Shown here: positions 54,630 to 64,000 of the stretch, piece by piece
Position numbering within the stretch: position 1 is the first letter of the stretch
Layout: the number at the start of each line of letters is the position of its first letter
NCBI GenBank assembly: GCA_037953745.1
Contig: JBAKBP010006555.1
Coordinates: forward strand, 1 to 64,000
Length of the DNA stretch: 64,000 nt
DNA from: Lithodes maja
Taxonomy: Eukaryota; Arthropoda; Malacostraca; Decapoda; Lithodidae
Reading direction: 5' to 3'
Notes under the pieces: generated by a model
What the model was told of the DNA's origin: nothing
Databases searched by the model: none
Seen by the model: only the letters and a program-made list of their open reading frames with translations
Program-made: the position numbers and the translations under genes

Positions 54630-55500
54630 CTTTAGAACATAACGTTGCATATGCACTAAATGGAATACATTTAATGCACGACGATGTACTCTCGGCCCTA
54701 TCTTGACTTAATACTAAGAAGGCGTACGGTCCGGATGGTGTTCCTCCTGTTGTACTCAAAAACTGTTCTTCCGTGCTGACTCCCTGCCTAGGCAAACTTT
54801 TTCATTTCTGTCTATCCTCTAACGCCTTCCCTTCATGCTGGAAGTTTGCTCTTATTCAACCTGTCCCAAAGAAAGGTGACCGTTCTCAACCCTCCAACTA
54901 TCGTCCAATTGCTCTCCTTTCTTGCATCTCTAAAGTTTTTAAAATTATTCTTAACTCAAAATTTCTTAAACATTTATCTTACCATAATCTACTTTCAGAT
55001 CGCCAGTACGGTTTCCTTAAGGGCTGCTCTACTGGTAATCGTCTTGCTTATCTTACTAACTCTTGGTCATCCTCCTTTCGGGACTTCGGTAAGACTTTTT
55101 CTATTGCTCTAGACATATCGAAATCAATGTTCTTCAGAACTCTCTTAGTGTATACCCCCTCCCTTGCGGCGAGTGCGAGACACCCACCTTTCAACACAGT
55201 CCCACTCCTTTTCAGTCGAGCTCTCCAACCGAAAAATTGGCAAATTTTCTCAGTCTTTCTTCTACTCAACAAGTGAACTCTGGAACTCTCTCCCTCAATC
55301 AATCTTTCTGTCATCCTATGACTTAGACTGCTTTAAACTTCGTGGGTCCAGGAATTTTGACTCCAACATCCCTTGAATTTGGCTCTGTCACTCTTCTAAC
55401 TTTGGGGGAGACACTCGCTACAGGCAATCTGCCTTTAGTCTCCTCCATACACATAGAAACAAAACAAAAGTACCCAGCACCAATGCCTTGATGTACTAAG
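54630..55500 (+). pseudogene. Jockey-like LINE F3, internally deleted
   Basis: It reads AYGPDGVPPVVLKNCSSVLT, LIQPVPKKGDRSQPSNYRPI, LSDRQYGFLKGCSTGNRLAY and IALDISK up to about 55125, the fingers of the reverse transcriptase. The catalytic palm is missing: the next bases are the C-terminal segment (FSVELSNRKIGKFSQSFFYS, SELWNSLPQSIF) and 3' UTR in another frame. The deletion removes several hundred bases. Dead. Confidence 0.8.
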
Positions 55501-55727
55501 AAATCAGCAGTCAAATAGAAGCATATCTTGATAAAACATTGTTTTGGAACTTTGATGGAATACTAGAATATACAGTATTTACAGCCAGAAATCTTGGTGA
55601 AAGTACAATAAACCTATCATTTATGTAGTACCAAATAAGCTTGCCTTCACTTAAGAGACTCCAGACATTTGGAGGAATGTTACGAATGCGGGTCTCTTCA
55701 TATTTAACTATGATTTATATATCTACA

Positions 55728-55880
55728 ATATCTATCTAAAGCCAGACTGCGTTGATCCCCGAGGGGTTGTTCACGAATGAATCGCCTCATGCTCGTCTGT
55801 CATCCAAAAGCTCTCGCCCATCATCCCACTCAGCACCATTAATCGAGTTTGTAGAGATATCACGGAGTGTCTGTGTAGCT
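55728..55880 (-). mobile_element. GATA-tailed family B fragment
   Basis: ATATCTATCTAAAGCCAGAC, then TGATCCCCGAGGGGTTG, matches the tail side of the insert at 5467-5676 and the piece at 24963. How far it extends is uncertain. Confidence 0.45.
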
Positions 55881-57300
55881 GCCTGTTAGTGTATTTCTCT
55901 AATAACCACCGAGCCTATATTGTCTTGTATTTGTTATGAATAATAAACGATTAACGCGACAAATTATTAACCCTGTGCCGACAAGTATTATCAAATAGTT
56001 GTTTTACAGAAATATAAGCTGAAAACTATACATTACCTAAAGGCCCACGATTGAATCCTCTCCATTTCTCAGAGACAATTTGTTTATCTAATTGGTCATT
56101 GTTTATGAGTTAGGGTTACTAGCCCAATCACCCATTGTTGTTTACCGTGTGTGATGTGCATGTGAAATATAATCATAGTGTTGGAATGGCTGAGGATGTG
56201 AATGTAGTCTGTAACCAGTGTAATCTGCTCTCCCATGGTAACCAGCTGTTACCATGTATTCATGAACATGTAGCTCTGGGTATCGCACCTCTGATGTCCA
56301 CCATTGCAGTTAGGGTCATGGAAGGTCATGCCCGCAGGTCAACAAACGGTACATCGATAAGGAAGTAAACCCGGGTCCTTTACCCTCACAGGATAACCGA
56401 CTAACTAAATTCCTGAGTTCCAAACAATGTAAGTGTATGCCCCTTACTGATGACTATTCCACATATTAGCTAATCAAATATTGGCACTCTTAATTTTCTA
56501 GTTAATATGGCAAGACCTTTGTGACAACAGGGATGGATCTGCAATATGGATACAGTATGAGTATCCCTACAAAACACAAAATGATACTTTAAAAACCATG
56601 CTCTACAAAGTAATTCATTAGATCAAAATACTAATTGCTTCATCGATAATTAATAGCTTTGTTATTTGCAATGATCAATTAATTATTAGGTTCAAATTCT
56701 ATATCTATCCAAAGACAATGAAAAGGACATGAGCGCCTCATTCAAGCTTCACATATGTCCCCCAACTTTACCATCTACTTCCATACTACACCATCTCTCC
56801 ATACACTCAATAGATCCCTGGTGCTTTTCCCATCTTTACTCTCTTGAATGCCTCACACACTTCTGACCTCCTGATCGCCTTCTCTCTCACTGATTCACTT
56901 CCCCTTCCTTACACCATCCAATTATCCAACCATTACGTTGCCACTGTAAATCATTAACCATTTTTTTTACCGAATTAATTATCGAATATATTATACTTTT
57001 ATTAATTAAAGTATACTAATACATACTTTTAGAATAATGTGTGTGTGAGTGTGTGTGTGTGTGTGTATGTGTGTGTTGTATGTAACGGGAAAATCACGTT
57101 TTTGCTCTTACTATTTATTTGTGGTATTCAGTGTGATGTGATGCATTTTGTATCCATAGAGTTTAAGATAATGTTAGTTTGGGGATAAATCTGACAAGAA
57201 AACTTGATAGGACATTTTATTTGTACGCTGTTGTAAGTTAAAACTCGTAACACAATGATAGTGAACTTTCCCTCTATTTATAGAGGTGTAGAGGTACGTT
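55881..57300. other. AT-rich spacer
   Basis: No supported feature. A short (TG)n run lies at 57040-57076. The frame at 56135-56368 has no recognisable domain. Confidence 0.4.
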
Positions 57301-57372
57301 GAGTGTATGGTGGAGTGTCATGCCACTTGGCTGGTAATCCAATGGTCCCGGATTCGAATCCCGATATATCAA
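57301..57372 (+). pseudogene. tRNA-derived sequence
   Basis: ATGGTGGAGTGTCATGCCAC resembles a D-arm with A box, and GGATTCGAATCCC (57350-57362) a B box with one changed base. The stretch TTGG-CTGGTAAT-CCAA could be an anticodon arm. Acceptor pairing is poor, so it is not a working tRNA. Confidence 0.5.
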
Positions 57373-58125
57373 TGGGAAGATATTATTGGAATGGAATTTG
57401 TGCTGTACCTAGTATTAGTGCATTACCACAAAGCCCACCGAAACGCCAAAAAATACCCTCATTGTTCCCTGATTAAATAGCACTGTATGAATATTCCCAT
57501 ATTCAAAATATGCTACAGTGGGGGCAATGCCTAGCGAGTTAATTGCTCAATAGGTGGCGTTCTGAGAGTGAGGGTCTGAGTCTAGGGGGCGAGACAGTGA
57601 AGCACTAAGGCAAGGTAGCTCCAGAGATGGGGCTGCTTCAAGCCGTGCATCTTGCGAAGGCAAGATAGCGGGGGATGGTTGCATCTCAAAGGACTTCACA
57701 TGTATCACTCCCTAGACTGGAACGAGGCCTTACGGGCCTCACCGTTGAATGTACGGTTGAATGTACTGGCTCTCGGCCTATGCCCGAGAGGAGTAATTGG
57801 AAAATAGAAAAACAAAATATCATTAGTTCTTGTATATAAATATTCTAACCTGTGTGTTTTATTTGTTGGTTTACAGTTCCCCATGTATATTTAGCACATG
57901 TTATCTATGCTATTTTTTATATTCCCCTAACTTATCCTTAGTGCATTCCATTTTCTCGCAGTATCTTATTTCCCTTCAGACCTCCGTGAAGCTCCTCCAC
58001 AGAGCTGGGAGAGTGGTGGGGGGAGAGACTCTTATTGCAACCCCCACCAACCTTCAAGTTCCCTTTCTCTCCCAAGTTGGTCAATAAATTCCTCCAGGAG
58101 ACAAATAGAGTGGCTTGGTAGAGAC
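57373..58125. other. Spacer, unassigned
   Basis: No supported gene. GTTGAATGTAC is duplicated at 57742-57766. Confidence 0.4.
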
Positions 58126-58129
58126 AGCC

Positions 58130-58870
58130 TGGTGCCTGCCTCACCCTGTCTGCTGCCTTAATCCTTCTGCCTCACCCACACTGCTTTACGCCTGCCTAAA
58201 TTTTTCTGCCTGCCTCACTCCGTCTGCCTGCCTTAATCTTTCTGCATGCCTTACTCTGCCTCTTCCTCACCCACACTGCTTTCTGCCTGCCTGACTCGGT
58301 CTGCCTGCCTTAACCCTTCTGCCTGTCTCACTTTGTCTGCCTGCCTTACTCTGTCTGCCTGCCTTACTCTGTCTACCTGACTCACTCTGTCTGCCTTCCT
58401 CACTCTGTCTGCCTCACCCACACTGCTTTCTGCCTACCTCACTCTGTCTGCCTGCCGTACTATGTATGCCTGCCTCACTCTGTCTGCCTCACCCACACTG
58501 CTTTCTGTCTGTCTCACCCAAACTGCTTTCTGCCTGCCTCACTCTGTCTTTCTTTCTTCATTCTGTCTGCCTCACCTACACGGCTTTCTGCCTGAAACCA
58601 GGCTCACTGTCTACCTGGCTCACTGTCTGCCTGGCTCACTGTCTGCCTGCCTCACTCGGTCTGCCTGCCTTACTCTGTCTGCTTCACCCATACTGCTTTC
58701 TGCCTGCCTCACTCGGTCTGCCTGCCTCACTCTGTCGGCCTCACCCACACTGCTTTCTGCCTGCCTCACCCACACTGCTTTCTTCCTGCCTCACTATGTC
58801 TGCCTCACCCACACTGCTTTCTGCCTGCCTCACTATGTCTGCCTGCCTTAATCTTTCTGCCTCACCCACA
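58130..58870. repeat. CTGCCTG-type minisatellite
   Basis: Irregular units such as TGCCTGCCTCACTCTGTC and TCACCCACACTGCTTTC alternate over 740 bp. Two alternating unit types give a higher-order pattern. Open frames are artefacts. Confidence 0.85.
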
Positions 58871-58871
58871 T

Positions 58872-59206
58872 TTATTTTGAGTTTCCTCGCTAAACCTCCA
58901 CCAAGCTTAGACTCCCCCCCCCCCCCCCCCCTAGACACCCTTTCAAGATAAATGTGTACATTTTGCGGTTGAAAATTGTTCCGGCCTAAGGCCGGTTCCT
59001 TCTAAAACTAGAGGCTCGCTTTCGCTCGCCAGGAAAAAATCGACACCTAGAGGGCACGAAAGGTCTAAATATTGACAACAAAAATTAGGCGAAAGGTCTC
59101 AAAATCGTCAAACTAACGGAACGAACGTCTTAAAGCCTCAAAGCTAACATGCTAAACATGAGGGAGAAGAGGGTCCAGAAAAAGCTATCATACTACCCCC
59201 TTAATG
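58872..59206. mobile_element. Family D palindromic repeat, full-length copy
   Basis: From TTGAGTTTCCTCGCTAAACC to CTACCCCCTTAA. Contains GTACATTTTGCGGTTGAAAA, CCGGCCTAAGGCCGG (a hairpin), GGCTCGCTTTCGCTCGCCAG, AATCGACACCTAGAGGGCAC and GAGGGAGAAGAGGGTCC. Confidence 0.75.
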
Positions 59207-59239
59207 TTAGCCAGAGCACAATGCAAAATTTCCTCTTTT

Positions 59240-59508
59240 GCTGAAAAGGTTAAGGGGGGGGGGGGGTTGTATCTGGAGCCCTTTCTCCCTCATGTTTAAC
59301 CCCGTTAGTTTTGAGATTGTAAGATCTTCGACCCCATTAGTTTCGTGATTTTAAGACCTCTTGTGCCATTTTGGTGTCGATCTTATTCCTGGCGAGCGAT
59401 GGCAAGCCTGTAATTTATTCCTGGCGAGCGATGGCAAGCCTGTAATTTAGGAGGACATTTATATACCGGAAAATGTACAGATTTATTTCCAAGCGGGGTC
59501 TTGGGGGG
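59240..59508 (-). mobile_element. Family D copy on -, interrupted by a minisatellite
   Basis: On + it starts TTAAGGGGGGGG and reads CCTTTCTCCCTCATGTTTAA, ATTTTGGTGTCGATCTTATT, CTGGCGAGCGATGGCAAGCC (this block doubled), then GAAAATGTACAGATTTATTT. The 30 bp array then begins inside the element; the remaining end (CTTCATGGAGG, GGAGGAAACTC) follows the array at 60020-60065. Confidence 0.7.
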
Positions 59509-60030
59509 CTATTTATCTCCAAGGGGGGTCTTGGGGGTCTATTTATCTCCAAGGGGGGGTCTTGGGGGGGCTATTTATCTCCAAGGGGGGTCTTGGGGGG
59601 CTATTTATCTCCAAGGGGGGTCTTGGGGGTCTATTTATCTCCAAGGGGGGTCTTGGGGGGCTATTTATCTCCAAGGGGGGTCTTGGGGGTCTATTTATCT
59701 CCAAGGGGGGTCTTGGGGGTCTATTTATCTCCAAGGGGTCTTGGGGGGCTATTTATCTCCAAGGGGGGTCTTGGGGGGCTATTTATCTCCAAGGGGGGTC
59801 TTGGGGGGCTATTTATCTCCAAGGGGGGTCTTGGGGGGCTATTTATCTCCAAGGGGGGTCTTGGGGGCTATTTATCTCCAAGGGGGTCTTGGGGGTCTAT
59901 TTATCTCCAAGGGGGGTCTTGGGGGGCTATTTATCTCCAAGGGGGGTCTTGGGGGGGGGGGGGCTATTTATCTCCAAGGGGGGTCTTGGGGGGCTATTTA
60001 TCTCCAAGGGGGGTCTTGGGGGCTATTTGC
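59505..60030. repeat. 30 bp G-rich tandem array, ~17 copies
   Basis: Units read GGGGGGTCTTGGGGGG-CTATTTATCTCCAA, mostly 30 bp, with variation only in G-run length. Each unit has two G runs of five or six, so G-quadruplexes could form on +. The unit derives from the internal part of family D. Repeating open frames are artefacts. Confidence 0.92.
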
Positions 60031-60079
60031 GTAAGCTTCATGGAGGTCTTGGGAGGAAACTCAAAAAATAACTTGTTTT

Positions 60080-60240
60080 CTTGAGGTGGCCGACTACAGA
60101 TAGAGCCCGAATAGGAATAACACATCACAACAGAACACAATGAATACACAAGAACAAAACACAAATTCCCACACATCTACAGTAGGTCCCCCAGGAGAAG
60201 ACCCAGAGACCAGGGATCACCAAGGTTCATACTATATAGG
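60080..60240 (-). mobile_element. 3' UTR of the RTE-like LINE, solo fragment
   Basis: It reads GAGGTGGCCGACTACAGATA, GAGCCCGAATAGG, ACACAACAGAACACAATG-like wording and CCAGGAGAAGACCCAGAGAC, the complement of 17280-17440. The GATA tail is missing. Confidence 0.7.
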
Positions 60241-60284
60241 CTATCCAGTGCCTTCATCATTAATATTAATGTATTAATATATTT

Positions 60285-60585
60285 TTTAGTTTCCTCACTA
60301 AACCTCCATCAAGCTTAGAAAAACACCCCTTAGACCCCCTTTCAAGATAAATGTGAATATATTTCGGTAGAAAAATGTACCGGCCAAAGGCCGGTTCCTT
60401 CTAGAATTAGAGGCTCGCTATCGCTCACCAGAGAAAAATCGACACCTAAATTCCACGAAGGGTCTTAACATTGACAACCAAATGGGGCGAAAGGTGCTAC
60501 ACTCGCCAAACTAATCGGCTGAAATATAATGTTAAACACGAGGGAGAAAGGGGTCCGGAAAAAGCGACAACTACCCCCTTAAGGA
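60285..60585. mobile_element. Family D palindromic repeat, full-length copy
   Basis: TTAGTTTCCTCACTAAACCT to CTACCCCCTTAA; the hairpin CCGGCCAAAGGCCGG is conserved, with GGCTCGCTATCGCTCACCAG and AATCGACACCTAAATTCCAC. Confidence 0.75.
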
Positions 60586-60622
60586 GGGTTATTTTGTTTA
60601 CGCCAGGTTAGCTTGAATACAA

Positions 60623-60838
60623 TATAGTCCGTTCATTCTAGGTAGGGCAGAAATCGTAACCCCTAACCTCTCATAACTAAAAAAGGACTAGAGTAATCGA
60701 GCTAATATTTCTTCCAAATAGGAAAACTTGGCTAGGGAATATGTGTGGCAATTGATAGCTCATTTGCTCTAGCCCTTTCTGAGTTACATAGGTTAGAGGT
60801 TTACGATGTCTGCCCAGCCTAGAATGAACGGACTATAT
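60623..60838. mobile_element. TA-flanked MITE with long inverted repeats
   Basis: Starts TATAGTCCGTTCATTCTAGG and ends CCTAGAATGAACGGACTATA. The arms stay complementary with some mismatches for about 85 bp (GGGCAGA..ATCGTAA, CTAACCT, CTAGAG). TA at both ends suggests a Tc1/mariner-type target. No frame. Confidence 0.85.
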
Positions 60839-61040
60839 AACCCCTTGAGGATCATGACGCATTTCGACAGTTTATTCTGGCTATCAGTAGACGATTGTAT
60901 TATTATTTGGAAGAGTATATGGACGTCAGAGGGTTGAGTGGTCCAGTCTTTACCCTTTCAACTCCCACGTATCTTTCCTAAGCTATATAAAATCGTCTAA
61001 AGATAGCCAAAACAAAGTGTTAGAACCTTTAGTTTAGTTA
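60839..61040. repeat. Decayed relative of the TTAA MITE at 39677
   Basis: TAACCCCTTGAGGATCATGA, GGCTATCAGTAGACGATTGT, TTTCCTAAGC and CGTCTAAAGATAGCC follow the order of the arms of the 39677-39889 element. Boundaries are not clear. Confidence 0.5.
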
Positions 61041-62640
61041 CTTCAACCTCTGCAGTTGTCTTTGAGTTAGCTGTGGGCAGAAAACTAATTTTGGAGAGGT
61101 AATTATAGGAGTGAGAGAACTCTATTTCTTATTGCTAATCTGGCAAATATCTGCGTCATAAATGCGTGAAAGGGTTAATCACATAAACAAAACTGTATAA
61201 TAATCCATTAGCTATAATAATATAACTTTCTTACCTCTTTATTTACTCAATACACCTTATGAAATATACCCTGCGGTCATGTGCCGTTGCTGTCATATGC
61301 ATGGGGTGAAACCAATTACCTTGTGGATCGGCCAGAAATAATTTGACTACACCTGCTAACTTAAACTAAATATAGTTATGCCTTCTATTGTTCATCCTGT
61401 CGTATAACATTATTGCGTCAGCGTGACCTGACCTCAGCTGTTTGTGCGCCTTTTCCGCCTTTACTCAATATATCAATTCTTAGATGACTTCAATATAATT
61501 ATCCCATCAATGGCATATGTTTCAATTATGTTCAGAACACTATGATCTGTACTATATGTTATAATGAATATTGTTATAAATAAGTATTTATATAGGCTAT
61601 TCTTACTATGATGTTCAATTACCAGGTAATCACGAACATGTGTTGTTTTCAACATTTCGACTTCTCATATATTAGTCATTATCAAAATCTAAAGTTACCA
61701 ATATATACGATCTAAGTATAAACCTTGAGTTTCGTATACATTAAAACGAAGACTCATATTATTATACCTATTATTTTACTTTTCCATTAAACTAAACAGC
61801 TTAATAACCTAACCAATATATTAGATGCAAAGTCACACGGGAGAATGAACTAACAATTTGCCAAAATAATAGAAACAGTAAATAGGAAATGATGTATCAT
61901 TACTCAAATATTACACATTTGCAGTCCGTGATTACCTGGGCCTCCTCTTTCTCCCAAAGGGACTTACTTACTGTCTGTCGTCCTTCGACCTTGGGCATGG
62001 AATCGTTATCTCCCTATCACACTGGCTAAATAGTCGAGTTGCCATTCCTATGTAACCTTTAGTGAACCTAGAAATTGTTAATAGCACACAAAAAAAAATG
62101 CATATTCATGAAGCTTGGGGGTTCCTAATCTCGGATCCATGGGATGTCACTGTGACATCTTTGGGGAATCTATAGAAATTGAAGAAATCCAAAATGGCTG
62201 CCCTGGCCACCATCAAGAATATGGAATCGACCATAACCTTTGAATAAAGTTAGATAGAACTCTGATTTAGGTGTCTAAACCAATGTTTTTGGGTATAAGG
62301 AATCCAATGGAACTAATTTAAAGATTATTAGGTGTCGATAACATGACTTAAATTGAAAATGGCCGCGATTCGGGACCGAAAATGGAAAACAAAAAACGAG
62401 CTACACCTAGGTTTTGAGATGAAGGAAAACTGTAAGAGAATGTTGAATGTTGAGCACATAAGCGTGTATATTTACATATGACAAGACAACAAACAGATAA
62501 ATGTACTAAAAGTAAAAACTATGAGAGTACCGATTACAACTTTTTGAGTTATTCTAACAATTCATCACTTTCATCATTTATCTGATACAGTTTTTGTTAA
62601 TTATTGTCATCTTCCTCCCACAATAGACATTCATCCTCTC
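61041..62640. other. AT-rich spacer
   Basis: No supported gene apart from the motif at 61650. The stretch 62190-62400 has AAAATGGCTGCCC and AAAATGGCCGCGATTCGGGA phrases that may belong to the same repeated unit as the frame at 62793. Confidence 0.4.
61650..61685 (-). ncRNA. Hammerhead-ribozyme-like motif 4, degenerate
   Basis: On - it reads TTGATAATGAC, loop, GTCGAAATGTTG. Compared with CTGATGA-T-GAC..GTC-GAAACGTTG it has changes in both cores, so it cannot be active; the layout is that of motifs 1 to 3. Confidence 0.3.
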
Positions 62641-62792
62641 CTGGATTCAAATGGATAGGACACTGTATCACATCTTGACAGTGCATGCATTCCTAAGATT
62701 ATGAAGGCACTTTGGTCCCAGTTTTTCTACAGTGGCATTGGTATTCAGAATGAGTCCTTCCCAAAACTCTGGCTGCACACTCACATTAAACT

Positions 62793-63695
62793 TCATTTAA
62801 GCAGGATGAAAACATCAGAATCATCACTAAGCACACGGATAATCTTTTTTCCTTTCTCAACTGCTTGCAGTAGGTAACTAACCATTGTCACATCTGCTTC
62901 ATCATGAGTGAAGACAGTTTAATTTCTTCCTATCATTGTGATGTTTTGACCAAGATTTAGAGTACACAATACTTGGACCAGGGCCTTCTTGTTACCCTTA
63001 TTCTTCATTATGCTTTCACAATTTGGAAGAAGGTTTGATATGGTGACATTGTACTCTGTAAAACCTTCACCTGCACGACTCATCCTCTCATGATCTTTGG
63101 TTGAATGTTCATCATACCGGTCAAATACCACAAGCACTTCAGAATGGTAGCAACTGAGGCGGATCTTCATATTCATGGCAAGATTTGTGGCAGATCCCCC
63201 ACATGGCCAGACCACATGATACAGTAATTGCTGACCATCGACAATCACCACATCAGGATCCACAGGGTGATGGTCCCGCTCACTCAACCTATGGACCAGG
63301 ATTGCCTTGTTGCCTTTCCGCAGACAACCATGCTCATCTATAAGAGATAGAGTGATTGCGCATAGTTCGTGCTCGAATATTTGCGACAGAAGTACATGAC
63401 GTTGCTGCCCAATAATCAAGAGACGAGTACAGATAGCACCCATGTCATATAATGACTTATCACCAACCTTAATGCCACACTTGATAGACTCCACAGTTTT
63501 TACTCTGCAAGTGATTTTTGAGTGGAATCCATCTGGGATTGATGAGTGAAAAGACTCTGCCATTTCATTGCCGATTTGAACAGCATGGTGTACATTGACT
63601 TCAGTATTTGCAACTCTGCCATTTACTATATTGTAAAGTTGAGTGCTAACATAATAGAGAGGATGAGTATGATTTAATAGTGGCCCCTTCATCAT
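62793..63695 (-). pseudogene. Uncharacterised protein with PIN/XPG-nuclease-like motifs, broken
   Basis: A 258-codon frame (63695-62919) has one TAA and then continues in the same frame for 41 codons to 62793. In order it carries DVVIVDGQQLLYHVVWPCGG (~res 150), VLVVFDRYDEHSTKDHERM, YNVTISNLLPN, then after the stop VFTHDEADVTMVSYLLQAVE and IIRVLSDDSDVFILL. Spaced acidic groups (VDG, DEAD, SDDSD) resemble the metal site of PIN/XPG-type nucleases; this is inference from motif layout. Further downstream, in shifted frames, PEFWEGLILNTNATVEKLGP and LGMHALSRCDTVSYPF continue the same protein. The frame is intronless and has at least one nonsense and one shift, so it is a pseudogene. From memory, such proteins are multicopy in many invertebrates, which would suggest a mobile gene. 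Confidence 0.6.
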
Positions 63696-64000
63696 TGACG
63701 ATGTTGCCTATTAGTATAATAGTCTCCATTCAACACCCATGTTGGCCGTTTTGAATCAGCCGCCGCAGGGAGGAATCAAGAGTCATCTTCATAAGTGCAA
63801 CGCTACTTCTCTTATGGTGTCGTCATAGATCGGGTACCCACTACGAAAAAACTTTCGTAAAAAATAAGAGAAGAAAAAAGAAAAACTTTAATACTTAACT
63901 ACTGTTATAAAAACGCTTCCCACATTCGGTGGATTTCTTGCGTTGTGGCTTCTTGCCGCTTCTCGCCAAGCGCATCATTCCCCCTTCCTCTCCCCACGGG
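63696..64000. other. Right edge, no feature seen
   Basis: Upstream side of the PIN-like frame. I see no TATA box, repeat or terminal inverted repeat that would mark an element end. Confidence 0.4.

Noticed and set aside
56135..56368. A 77-codon frame
   Set aside because: No recognisable domain, repeat or conserved neighbour; within chance expectation for this length.
58462..60084. Leu/Cys/Pro and Gly-rich frames
   Set aside because: Products of the CTGCCTG and G-rich minisatellites.

Overview
The window is eukaryotic, AT-rich, repeat-dense DNA. The mix of CR1-like, Jockey-like and RTE-like LINEs, a PIF/Harbinger transposon, TTAA-bounded palindromic elements, long (TA)n, (TG)n, (TAGG)n and (GATA)n tracts and large minisatellites suggests an arthropod. 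My best guess is a decapod crustacean such as a crab; this rests on family resemblance only, with no marker gene or rRNA. A 200-base run of N at 51696-51895 shows it is an assembled scaffold. I see no ordinary multi-exon host gene that I can name. Nearly every convincing reading frame belongs to a mobile element.

Layout. 1-1.6 kb: small dispersed repeats, a CR1 tail and a TTAA palindromic element. 1.6-6.7 kb: a CR1-like LINE split by an RTE-like LINE, which is itself split by another LINE; a GATA-tailed insert also splits the CR1 copy. Target duplications give the order of events. 6.7-12.2 kb: further Jockey-like and CR1-like LINE pieces on both strands; one carries a TTAA MITE that interrupts its endonuclease frame. 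12.6-14.2 kb: a 1.6 kb G/T-only trinucleotide array. 14.7-23.9 kb: LINE fragments, hammerhead-like motifs, a 16 bp minisatellite and a 1.2 kb foldback. 26.36-31.67 kb: a nearly complete PIF/Harbinger element with TTA target duplication, about 45 bp terminal inverted repeats, a three-exon MADF-type gene on + and a decayed DDE transposase on -. 32.6-33.1 kb: a hAT-type MITE with 8 bp target duplication nested in a TTAA palindromic element. 33.3-35.3 kb: low-complexity and decayed tandem repeats. 35.6-38.7 kb: the best CR1-like LINE, with an 854-codon endonuclease/reverse transcriptase frame.

39.7-42.8 kb: a piggyBac-like MITE, a 57 bp array related to it, and a 32 bp pyrimidine-rich array. 45-48.6 kb: a CR1 copy inserted into another CR1 copy in opposite orientation. 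48.7-50.2 kb: a composite satellite of a 160 bp constant block and variable (TG)n. 54.3-54.5 kb: a 151 bp near-perfect palindrome made of two tRNA-like sequences. 58-60.6 kb: CT-rich and G-rich minisatellites embedded in palindromic repeats. 60.6-60.8 kb: a TA-flanked MITE. 62.8-63.7 kb: a broken frame of an uncharacterised family with PIN/XPG-nuclease-like acidic motifs.

The best leads for something undescribed are four. First, the TTAA-bounded palindromic superfamily with a conserved core hairpin. Second, the RTE-like LINE whose 3' UTR recurs alone at least five times. Third, four hammerhead-ribozyme-like motifs without a visible Penelope element. Fourth, the PIN-like reading frame at the right end.
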